Assembly (NCBI GenBank): GCA_014800065.1
Contig: JAAVGX010000052.1
Span: forward strand, 1-18,393
Origin: Bacteroidales bacterium
Lineage (GTDB): Bacteria; Bacteroidota; Bacteroidia; Bacteroidales; Muribaculaceae
Length of the DNA: 18,393 nucleotides
Direction: 5' to 3'
Shown: positions 7,727 through 13,791 of the stretch, one piece after another
Layout: each line of letters starts with the position of its first letter
Numbering within the stretch: position 1 is the stretch's first letter
Notes under the pieces: model-generated
Told to the model about the DNA's origin: nothing
Seen by the model: the letters and a program-made list of their open reading frames with translations, nothing else
Databases searched by the model: none
Made by a program: the position numbers and the translations under genes

Positions 7727-7750
7727 AAATTGTTCCACGTGGAACAATTT
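7727..7750. promoter_or_regulatory. parS-like perfect palindrome between mnmG and apt
   Basis: The 16-base core TGTTCCACGTGGAACA (7731-7746) is identical to chromosomal parS as I recall it from Pseudomonas and one base per arm from the Bacillus form (TGTTTCACGTGAAACA). Here the symmetry extends to 24 bases (AAAT and ATTT flanks) and touches the last base of the mnmG stop codon. ParB is known to bind such sites and load onto DNA for segregation. A loopless palindrome is a poor terminator, which favours a protein-binding site. Confidence 0.75.
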
Positions 7751-9630
7751 TATCTATTGAGTAACAACAGCAGTATGTTGATGTCGGCAGGGGAAACTCC
7801 CGGGATTCGCGATGCGGATCCGATGTTGGTGGGGCGATGTTTTTCCAATTTCTGCCGAGCTTCGGTTGACAGGGCGTTGATGGTTGAATAGTCGAGATTG
7901 TCGGGGAGACGCACTTCTTCGAGTCTGCGCAGTTTGTCGGCATTCTGTTGTTCGCGCTGGATGTAGCCCTGATATTTGATAAGTATCTCTGCGGCCTCGA
8001 CAATTTCTTCTCTGCGGTCGGCAGGAAGTTCATCTATGATTTTCCGTAATTGCGGTATACAGTCTGCAAGTTCATAAATGTTGACCTGCGGACGTTGAAT
8101 CACCTCGTACAACTTAATTCCCTGGCGCAGTGGAGCCGATTCTTTTCTTACAAGCAGCTCCTCTACATCGGCCGGGCGTACGGTTGTATTCTTGGCCAAT
8201 TCGATAATCCGGTCACGCAACAGACGCTTCTCTTCCATTAGTTCGTAGCGTTTCTGTTGAGCCAATCCCATACGATAGCCTATCGGGGTGAGGCGCATAT
8301 CAGCATCATCCTGACGAAGGAGTATGCGGTACTCCGCTCTGGAGGTAAACATTCGGTAGGGTTCGTCCACCCCTTTGTTCACCAGGTCATCGATCAGTAC
8401 TCCTATATATGCTTCATCTCTGCCAAGGGTGAATTGCTCTTTGCCCAATGCAGATAGTGCAGCATTTGCACCGGCAACCAGTCCTTGACCCGCTGCCTCT
8501 TCGTAACCTGTTGTTCCGTTTATCTGTCCGGCGAAGTAGAGACCGTCGACGAGCTTTGTTTCGAGCGTATGCTTGAGCTGAGTGGGGTCGAAGAAGTCGT
8601 ATTCTATGGCGTAACCGGCACGATACAGTTGCACATTTTCCAGCGCCGGAACAGTCGATAGGGCCTTAATCTGAATATCCATAGGCATGGAAGATGAGAA
8701 ACCGTTTACATAAAATTCAGTGGTATCCTCACCCTCAGGCTCGAGGAATAATTGATGTTGGGTCTTGTCGGCAAATGTAACGATCTTTGTTTCTATCGAA
8801 GGGCAATAACGAGGACCGATTGATTGAATCTGACCGTTATAGAGCGGCGAATCAGGTAATCCCTCACGAAGTATTTCGCAGGTTTGCTCATTGGTATACA
8901 CAATGTAGCAGGGACGCTGCGTGAGGGTGGATTTTTCGCCGGGCATGTAGGAGAAGTGGTGAAAGTCGGTATCGCCGAATTGCTCCTCTGTTTTGGAAAA
9001 GTCGATGGTACGGCTATCAATTCGGGCTGGTGTTCCGGTTTTCATGCGGTCGGTCTTGAATCCCAATTCCGCCAGCTGTTCGGTCAAACCATGTGCAGCT
9101 GGTTCGGCAATTCGGCCACCTTCAAATTTCACACGGCCTATATGCATCAAACCGTTGAGAAACGTGCCGTTTGTAAGGACAATTTTGTTGGCATAAAACT
9201 TTGCTCCCTCGTGAGTAGCAACGCCACAAAGATTATCAACCTCATCGAATAGCAGACGCTCCACACTGCCCTGCCACATGCTCAGATTCGGCGCATGTTC
9301 AAGTATACGACGCCACTCCGCGGAGAATTTGTTGCGGTCGGCCTGAGCACGGGGACTCCACATTGCGGGGCCTTTGCTGCGGTTCAGCATTCGGAATTGG
9401 ATGGACGTTCGGTCCGTAACAATTCCCATCATACCACCGAGAGCATCGATTTCACGCACAATCTGCCCCTTGGCAATCCCACCCACGGCGGGATTACAGC
9501 TCATCTGGGCAATCTTGTTCATGTCCATTGTGATCAGGAGGGTTTTAGCACCAATGGTCGCCGCAGCATGAGCGGCTTCACATCCGGCATGACCGGCTCC
9601 CACAACAATTACATCGAAGTTATAAAGCAT
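7750..9630 (-). CDS. mnmG: tRNA uridine 5-carboxymethylaminomethyl modification enzyme MnmG
   Basis: MnmG (GidA) works with the GTPase MnmE to place the cmnm5 group on U34 of certain tRNAs, using FAD and NADH. The FAD-binding motif VIVVGAGHAGCEAA is at residues 7-20. The conserved MSCNPAVGGIAKGQIVREIDALGG follows, with later NGTFLNGLMHIG and GQINGTTGYEEAAGQGLVAG segments. The length of 626 residues is normal and the C-terminus is complete. The open frame continues to a TTG at 9642, but the ATG at 9630 begins MLYNFDVIVVGAG, where homologues start, and leaves an 8-base gap from the ybeY stop. It lies within the ybeY-mnmG-apt operon. mnmE and rsmG, its common partners, are not in the window. Confidence 0.97.
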   Translation of the reverse strand: MLYNFDVIVVGAGHAGCEAAHAAATIGAKTLLITMDMNKIAQMSCNPAVGGIAKGQIVREIDALGGMMGIVTDRTSIQFRMLNRSKGPAMWSPRAQADRNKFSAEWRRILEHAPNLSMWQGSVERLLFDEVDNLCGVATHEGAKFYANKIVLTNGTFLNGLMHIGRVKFEGGRIAEPAAHGLTEQLAELGFKTDRMKTGTPARIDSRTIDFSKTEEQFGDTDFHHFSYMPGEKSTLTQRPCYIVYTNEQTCEILREGLPDSPLYNGQIQSIGPRYCPSIETKIVTFADKTQHQLFLEPEGEDTTEFYVNGFSSSMPMDIQIKALSTVPALENVQLYRAGYAIEYDFFDPTQLKHTLETKLVDGLYFAGQINGTTGYEEAAGQGLVAGANAALSALGKEQFTLGRDEAYIGVLIDDLVNKGVDEPYRMFTSRAEYRILLRQDDADMRLTPIGYRMGLAQQKRYELMEEKRLLRDRIIELAKNTTVRPADVEELLVRKESAPLRQGIKLYEVIQRPQVNIYELADCIPQLRKIIDELPADRREEIVEAAEILIKYQGYIQREQQNADKLRRLEEVRLPDNLDYSTINALSTEARQKLEKHRPTNIGSASRIPGVSPADINILLLLLNR

Positions 9631-9638
9631 AGCGATAA

Positions 9639-10064
9639 TCAATTAAAATAAAGACTCAAAGCCGCATCCTCAGCAGCTTCCATAATCTCGCGTTCACCCG
9701 GACCTTTGTCGTTGATACCACAAAGGTGCAGGATGCCGTGAATTATAACGCGCAAGAGTTCGCGGTCATAGCTTTGGCCAAGACCTTCGGCATTCGAACG
9801 TACCGTGTCGAGCGAAAGATAGATGTCACCGCGGAGCAGACTCCCGGTGCACGAGTCGAATGTGATTATATCGGTATAATAATCGTGATTCAAAAATTCA
9901 CGATTGACACGCAGAATGGTTTCATCATCACAAAAGATGTAATTTACACATCGTACAATTCGGTTATGAGAAGCAGCAACTTGAGCAATCCACTGTTCAA
10001 GTTTTGCATAGTCCAGTTCGGGGAGATTCACTCCCTCTGCAAGCCATTGGTATTCTGCAGTCAT
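9639..10064 (-). CDS. ybeY: Endoribonuclease YbeY (rRNA maturation factor)
   Basis: YbeY is a metal-dependent single-strand endoribonuclease for 16S rRNA 3'-end maturation and ribosome quality control. The protein of 141 residues carries RVIIHGILHLCGIND. The family motif is HGxLHLxGYDH; here the first two histidines (H109, H113) are present and the third position is D119. From memory this IND/YKD variant is usual in Bacteroidetes, so it need not mean loss of activity. HDYYTDIITFD (60-70) and LRGDIYLSLD (77-86) are also typical. The start was placed at ATG 10064: the frame extends to TTG 10085, but that codon overlaps the -7 promoter box, and homologues begin near this methionine. First gene of the ybeY-mnmG-apt operon. 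Confidence 0.94.
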   Translation of the reverse strand: MTAEYQWLAEGVNLPELDYAKLEQWIAQVAASHNRIVRCVNYIFCDDETILRVNREFLNHDYYTDIITFDSCTGSLLRGDIYLSLDTVRSNAEGLGQSYDRELLRVIIHGILHLCGINDKGPGEREIMEAAEDAALSLYFN

Positions 10065-10082
10065 TGAGGCGATATTAACGTG

Positions 10083-10090
10083 CAAATATA
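10083..10090 (-). promoter_or_regulatory. -7 box for the ybeY-mnmG-apt operon
   Basis: TATATTTG on the minus strand matches TAnnTTTG. No good TTTG lies 19-21 bases upstream; the T-rich stretch at 10104-10110 is there instead. The start would fall near 10078, about 14 bases before the chosen ATG. Confidence 0.55.
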
Positions 10091-10103
10091 ATAATTTATT
10101 TGG

Positions 10104-10191
10104 AAAAAAACTAAAGCTGATTCACTTTGGCTAATTTTCTTCGTAGATGAATCATTTCTAACAGGCTCGAAATCACACCTAATCAGCTTTA
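10104..10191 (-). terminator. Inverted repeat with large loop and T-run
   Basis: TAAAGCTGATT (10181-10191, minus) and AATCAGCTTTA (10112-10122, minus) form a perfect 11-bp stem around 58 bases. One G later comes TTTTTTT (10104-10110). The 3' end looks like an intrinsic terminator, but the loop is too large for a simple one. It could be the end of a structured small RNA or of the tatD transcript. Confidence 0.5.
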
Positions 10192-10209
10192 CATCAGTCG
10201 ATTAGATGA

Positions 10210-10289
10210 TTTTAGGCGCTCTGAGAATCGAAGATTTTCAAGCGCACGCACTCCCGGTGGGGAAAAACAGGATTCTCAGAGCGCTAAAA
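10210..10289. repeat. Long inverted repeat beside the tatD stop codon
   Basis: Arms at 10210-10229 and 10271-10289 are complementary over 19 bases with one bulged base (TTTTAG(G)CGCTC and onward to GAATC) and enclose 41 bases. The right arm begins six bases past the tatD stop. There is no T-run on either strand, so it does not look like a terminator. A small palindromic element is one explanation; no target duplication is evident. Confidence 0.6.
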
Positions 10290-10295
10290 ACCTGT

Positions 10296-10829
10296 TCATT
10301 TGTCGGTTTCCGTGAAAATCAACTCATCGGGAATACTTGCGTATTTTTCACGCGACGTGGCGGGGCCGATAGAGATGGCTATTCCTGCTGCCGCCAGCTG
10401 TCGGGCTGTTTCCGGTTTCCCTCGAAAGCCGTGGTAAATCCAAAGTCCCTTGGGGTAAAGTTTTCGCAATCTCAACAACTCCCCTACCCTTCTGACACAA
10501 TGAATGATTAAAGGCTTCCCCACTCTTTGTGCAATTTCGATCTGGCGGATGAACACATCTTCCTGCACCTTTGCGTCACCGCCTCGCAGAGCATCGAGCC
10601 CACACTCTCCAATTGCAACCACACGGTCGTCATTGGCGAGCCCTTCAAGGCGGGAGAATAATTCATCGTCGACGGGACTATCAGTATCCCAGGGATGAAT
10701 ACCCACGCTATACCAGGCACTCCCCTGCTCCGTTGTGATTTCGCACTCGGGTGAAATGGAAGTGACACGGTCAGGGCCGACGGAGGTGTGACAATGAATG
10801 TCGGCAAAGGAATGCAAGTCGGGCATCAT
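10296..10829 (-). CDS. TatD-family metal-dependent hydrolase, short C-terminus
   Basis: TatD-type enzymes are TIM-barrel metal hydrolases, many with DNase activity. The 177-residue protein keeps the full ligand set: DIHCH (H12, H14), [22 protein letters not shown] and the final ETD (D176). It then stops one residue later. Family members usually run on (E. coli TatD about 260 residues, Bacteroides relatives about 215), so the last helices, some 35-40 residues, are absent. I saw no continuation in other frames; an inverted repeat starts six bases after the stop. The start is ATG 10829, whose ATGA overlaps the yidD stop; ATG 10826 follows at once. In Bacteroides this gene also follows rnpA-yidD. 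Confidence 0.85.
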   Translation of the reverse strand: MMPDLHSFADIHCHTSVGPDRVTSISPECEITTEQGSAWYSVGIHPWDTDSPVDDELFSRLEGLANDDRVVAIGECGLDALRGGDAKVQEDVFIRQIEIAQRVGKPLIIHCVRRVGELLRLRKLYPKGLWIYHGFRGKPETARQLAAAGIAISIGPATSREKYASIPDELIFTETDK

Positions 10830-11056
10830 GGCACGGGGTCGTAACCGCAGCCACCCCAGGGATGGCAACGCAATATTCTTCGTATCGCCAGCCATGAGCC
10901 CTTGAGCGGACCATGTTTTCGAAGGGCCTCGATGGCGTAAGTGCTGCAGGTTGGGGTGTAGCGACAGGCCGGCGGAAGATAAGGCGATATGGCAGCCTTA
11001 TAGAACCACACAGGCAAACACATCAACCATACAATTACATTTCTAAGCTTCTTCAT
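10826..11056 (-). CDS. yidD: Membrane protein insertion efficiency factor YidD
   Basis: This 76-residue protein assists YidC in inserting inner-membrane proteins. It has the family pattern: a short hydrophobic N-terminal segment ([23 protein letters not shown]), then [19 protein letters not shown], and the closing [13 protein letters not shown]. Length is typical. It overlaps the end of rnpA by 14 bases and its stop overlaps the tatD start, so translation is coupled along rnpA-yidD-tatD. yidC and rpmH, often nearby in other phyla, are not in the window. Confidence 0.96.
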   Translation of the reverse strand: MKKLRNVIVWLMCLPVWFYKAAISPYLPPACRYTPTCSTYAIEALRKHGPLKGSWLAIRRILRCHPWGGCGYDPVP

Positions 11057-11447
11057 CGCTGCTGTGTGAATAGTCGGAAAGCGCCCCCAGAAGTTTAGTC
11101 ATTGCGCGAGCAACGTTGGAGTAAGCCTCGCACTTACTGCCTACATAAACGAAAGCCACATCGAGTTTTTCTCCATCGCGGAAGGAATACGATTTATGAT
11201 TGAGACGGAATGCTTCACGGATTCGCCTACGCATAAGCACGCGGTCCACAGCGTGACGCAAGCGTTTCTTGGGCACAGAAATGAGGAACTGAACCGGTGC
11301 ATCGGACGAACGACGCTCGTTGCGTCGGGCCACCATCCTCAGGGGATAAGCCAACCGCGCAAATTCCGCCCCGTCTCGTCCGAAGAGCTGGTCAATCGCA
11401 ACTACTGAGCACAATTTCTCTTTCTTATATAGTCCAAATTCCTTCAT
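11043..11447 (-). CDS. rnpA: Ribonuclease P protein component
   Basis: RnpA is the protein subunit of RNase P, which removes 5' leaders from tRNA precursors. The 134-residue, highly basic protein has [15 protein letters not shown] at the N-terminus, then [28 protein letters not shown], which corresponds to the RNR signature (usual form RNRxKRxxRE, here VLMRRRIRE). The acidic tail ends SSDEEA. ATG 11447 ([12 protein letters not shown]) fits homologues; the frame extends to a TTG at 11507 but that region has no family resemblance. A terminator separates it from hemD, and no consensus promoter is visible before it, so expression may depend on read-through or an atypical promoter. Confidence 0.93.
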   Translation of the reverse strand: MKEFGLYKKEKLCSVVAIDQLFGRDGAEFARLAYPLRMVARRNERRSSDAPVQFLISVPKKRLRHAVDRVLMRRRIREAFRLNHKSYSFRDGEKLDVAFVYVGSKCEAYSNVARAMTKLLGALSDYSHSSDEEA

Positions 11448-11521
11448 GAAGCGGTATTGTCGGATTCTATGATTATCTTGCGGCGAGGTGTCGAATCCCG
11501 CCCTCAAGAGTTCTTGTGTAT

Positions 11522-11553
11522 CAAAACAAAAGGGATGAACACAGTCATCCCTT
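11522..11553 (-). terminator. Intrinsic terminator after hemD
   Basis: On the minus strand AAGGGATGA pairs with TCATCCCTT (11545-11553 with 11530-11538) around a six-base loop, followed by TTTGTTTT. It lies 24 bases after the hemD stop and 75 bases before the rnpA start, splitting or attenuating the cluster. Confidence 0.8.
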
Positions 11554-11576
11554 CGTTATATAATATAAACGGTGCG

Positions 11577-12317
11577 TTATTTCTTTGCCAGATAAGCGCC
11601 GATAGCAGCAGCCATCGAGGGATTTTCGGGAGTGGGAGCCGGAACATCCACACGGAGGCCGGCGGTTTCGGCGCTCTTGGTGGTGCTTGCGCCGAAGGTG
11701 GCAATAGCAATGTCGCCCTGCTTGAAGTCGGGGAAGCTCGTGAAAAGCGATTCGATACCCTGCGGACTGAAGAACACAAGCATGTCGTAGTCGAAAGCCT
11801 CGTCGGGGCCGAAAGTATTGGGCACCGTGCGGTACATCACCGCACTCTGCACTTTCAGATTGTTCGACGCAATCAAGGCCACCTCTTCGCCGTTATTGAT
11901 ATCGCTCACAGGCATCAGATATGTTTCTGTCTTATGCTTGAGCATGGTGGGAATCAAATCGGCAATCTTGGCTGTCTTACCAACAAACACTTTGCGCTTG
12001 CGGTACACAATATACTTCTGCAAATAGTTGGCAATAAGTTCGGAAGTGCAGAAATACTTTTGGGTTGCAGGCATGGTCAGACGCATTTCTTCACATAGAC
12101 GGAAGAAATTGTCCACGGCAATCTTCGAGTTAAAGATGATGGCGGAATAATCGGCGATGTTGATTTTCTGTGCGCGAAAATCCTTGGCCGATACTTCTTC
12201 GGTTACGATAAAGGGACGGAAAACCACCTCTACACCGTATTTTTGTTCTATATCGAAATACGGAGATTTATCGCTGGCAGGTTTAGGTTGAGAAACGAGT
12301 ATCTTCTTTACTTTCAC
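11577..12317 (-). CDS. hemD: Uroporphyrinogen-III synthase
   Basis: HemD closes and inverts ring D of hydroxymethylbilane to give uroporphyrinogen III, the branch point to heme, siroheme and cobamides. The 246-residue protein matches the Bacteroidales form: KKILVSQPKPASDKSPYFDIEQKYGVEVVFRPF at the start, then SAIIFNSKIAVDNFF, KYFCTSELIANYLQKYIVYRKRKVF, and a C-terminal half with VFFSPQGIESL and ATFGASTTKSAE. HemD is poorly conserved across phyla, so the call rests mainly on this form. GTG 12317 (VKVKKILVSQ) was chosen; another GTG at 12374 would overlap DUF4271 and add 19 unlike residues. Other hem genes are not in the window. Confidence 0.88.
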   Translation of the reverse strand: MKVKKILVSQPKPASDKSPYFDIEQKYGVEVVFRPFIVTEEVSAKDFRAQKINIADYSAIIFNSKIAVDNFFRLCEEMRLTMPATQKYFCTSELIANYLQKYIVYRKRKVFVGKTAKIADLIPTMLKHKTETYLMPVSDINNGEEVALIASNNLKVQSAVMYRTVPNTFGPDEAFDYDMLVFFSPQGIESLFTSFPDFKQGDIAIATFGASTTKSAETAGLRVDVPAPTPENPSMAAAIGAYLAKK

Positions 12318-12358
12318 GATATTCTTATTTTCTTTCGACTCTCTGACGTTGGTCAGAT

Positions 12359-13120
12359 TCAGAATTTGAAGCACACGGCTACAGCCAGTGCAAACGAGGG
12401 AATAATTTCAAGAGTGCAAAGGTACAAAAAAAAGTAGAAAATCGAGCCTAAATCCCTATAAAAAATTCTAAATCCCTTGCAAATAAACACAATTTGGCCA
12501 ATTAACCACATCACAAGGGCATAAGGCAATATCCACTTTGCCACTACGGGAATGTAAAGCGCAGCGAATGTGGGCACCATCAGGAGCAACCCCGTGAAGG
12601 CCATGGCGGCATTGAAACCCGTCAGCCATTGCTTGCCACCGGGAGGCACGGCAAAGGCATACCCAACCATGGAGTAGCCACCCAACTTGAACACATAATA
12701 AGCAGCAACCAGACCTACTATTATAAAGTAATCGGAAAGCGAGAAGGGTTGTGCAGGATTGCAGCCGATATAGATGTCGGTGGCCGCGAAAACGATAAAG
12801 TTCAACCCCAACAGCAAAGCCACCGGAACAGAGAGGCCCGTCTCGGCATCGAACACGTTTCGCCTGCGACGCAGACTCCACAGCTCACCGCGATAGGTTT
12901 TCAATGTGCGTCGCACTCGCTTGGTGCAAAGCATCAGCAACACCGCCAGCAGAACCAATATGCCCACCACAACGGAGTTGTCGCCCACGGCGGTGAAAAG
13001 CTTGTCCGCCGATAGTCCGCTCATAAAGGCCGGCAGCTGCTCCACCGGCTCGGGCGGATTGGCCGCGGCCAGCGAGTCAGCATATTGGGCGAAGCTCACA
13101 CTATCGGGGTAGATACTCAT
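12359..13120 (-). CDS. DUF4271 multi-pass membrane protein
   Basis: The 253-residue protein has about six hydrophobic segments: VVVGILVLLAVLLMLC, VALLLGLNFIVFAATDIYI, YFIIVGLVAAYYVFKLGG, MAFTGLLLMVPTFAALY, LPYALVMWLIGQIVFI and FYFFLYLCTLEIIPSFALAVAV. It fits the Bacteroidetes DUF4271 family, known to me only by position just upstream of hemD; function is unknown. A link with tetrapyrrole or envelope biology is a guess from context. The start is ATG 13120, overlapping the LOG stop (ATGA); the frame continues upstream into the LOG gene but that part is the other reading frame of it. The first 45 residues (YPDSVSFAQY onward) are polar, probably periplasmic or cytoplasmic. Confidence 0.8.
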   Translation of the reverse strand: MSIYPDSVSFAQYADSLAAANPPEPVEQLPAFMSGLSADKLFTAVGDNSVVVGILVLLAVLLMLCTKRVRRTLKTYRGELWSLRRRRNVFDAETGLSVPVALLLGLNFIVFAATDIYIGCNPAQPFSLSDYFIIVGLVAAYYVFKLGGYSMVGYAFAVPPGGKQWLTGFNAAMAFTGLLLMVPTFAALYIPVVAKWILPYALVMWLIGQIVFICKGFRIFYRDLGSIFYFFLYLCTLEIIPSFALAVAVCFKF

Positions 13121-13686
13121 AGTTTGGACGTAAATTTTTGTGATGATTCTGAAAGCGCCAGTTCCACGGCCTCCTCGGCAGATCGAGCAACAGAGAAGAG
13201 CCCCGCATGGTCGGCCTTGAGGAATCCGCATTCAACGCCACGGTTGAACATGGCTATAAAGGGATCGTAATAACCCTCGACATTGAGAAGGACGATATTA
13301 CCGGAAAACAATCCCAACTGTTTCCAAGTGACTATCTCCATAAATTCTTCCCATGTGCCCACGCCTCCGGGCAAAGCGACGGCGGCACAACTCAGTTTGG
13401 CCATGAGTTGCTTGCGCTCGTGCATCGTTTCGGTTACGGTCATGGCAGTGAGGGCATCATACTGCCATCCGTTTTCAACCATGAAGCGGGGTATCACCCC
13501 ATGCACGGTGCCTCCGGCTTCCAATGCTCCGTCGGCTACTGCCCGCATCATTCCGGCAGCTCCGGCGCCGGTGATAACCTCCACGCCGACGCGCGCAAGC
13601 AATCCGCCCAAAGAGCGAGCCTCAGCGGCAAACAATTCAGAATTGCCTGCCGACGATCCGCAATAAACCGTTACGCTCTTTTTCAT
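13117..13686 (-). CDS. LOG family protein (TIGR00730), nucleoside 5'-monophosphate phosphoribohydrolase-like
   Basis: LOG proteins are Rossmann-fold enzymes that cleave the base from (cytokinin-type or ordinary) nucleoside monophosphates. The 189-residue protein has MHERKQLM with R91, and LPGGVGTWEE (PGGxGTxxE motif; catalytic E114). VITGAGAAGMMRAVADGAL stands where GGGxxGLM is usual. Length is normal. It is first in the minus-strand run LOG-DUF4271-hemD, sharing ATGA with DUF4271. Often named 'lysine decarboxylase' in old annotations; this is wrong for the family. The natural substrate in a gut bacterium is not known. The -7 box ends only four bases before the ATG. Confidence 0.92.
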   Translation of the reverse strand: MKKSVTVYCGSSAGNSELFAAEARSLGGLLARVGVEVITGAGAAGMMRAVADGALEAGGTVHGVIPRFMVENGWQYDALTAMTVTETMHERKQLMAKLSCAAVALPGGVGTWEEFMEIVTWKQLGLFSGNIVLLNVEGYYDPFIAMFNRGVECGFLKADHAGLFSVARSAEEAVELALSESSQKFTSKL

Positions 13687-13690
13687 ACCG

Positions 13691-13698
13691 CAAAGTTA
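13691..13698 (-). promoter_or_regulatory. -7 box directly before the LOG start codon
   Basis: On the minus strand TAACTTTG, CGGT, then ATG. The box matches TAnnTTTG. No TTTG is seen 19-21 bases upstream. If functional, transcription starts at or next to the start codon. Confidence 0.5.
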
Positions 13699-13763
13699 GC
13701 GATTTTTCGCTACATTACCATGCTAAAACTGAATAGAGAGATGAAAAATCGGGAATTAATCAC

Positions 13764-13771
13764 TATCTTTG
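13764..13771 (+). promoter_or_regulatory. -7 box for the beta-galactosidase gene
   Basis: TATCTTTG matches TAnnTTTG and lies 20 bases before the ATG. No TTTG is present at the expected distance upstream, so an activator may help, as is usual for glycan-use genes; no operator was recognised. Confidence 0.55.
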
Positions 13772-13791
13772 CAACATAAATAATTTATGCC

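Noticed and set aside
9630..9642. TTG start for mnmG at 9642
   Set aside because: It would overlap the ybeY stop codon and adds IIA before the ATG at 9630, where homologues begin.
10065..10085. TTG start for ybeY at 10085
   Set aside because: That codon falls inside the -7 promoter box TATATTTG; ATG 10064 aligns with homologues.
10206..10511. 101-codon plus-strand frame over the inverted repeat and tatD end
   Set aside because: It spans palindromic non-coding DNA and the antisense of tatD; no ribosome start or promoter, no recognisable motif.
11447..11520. tRNA T-arm-like piece (GGATTCGA between GGCG and CGCC) on the minus strand upstream of rnpA
   Set aside because: No acceptor stem, D arm or anticodon arm could be drawn around it, so it is not a tRNA or tmRNA gene.
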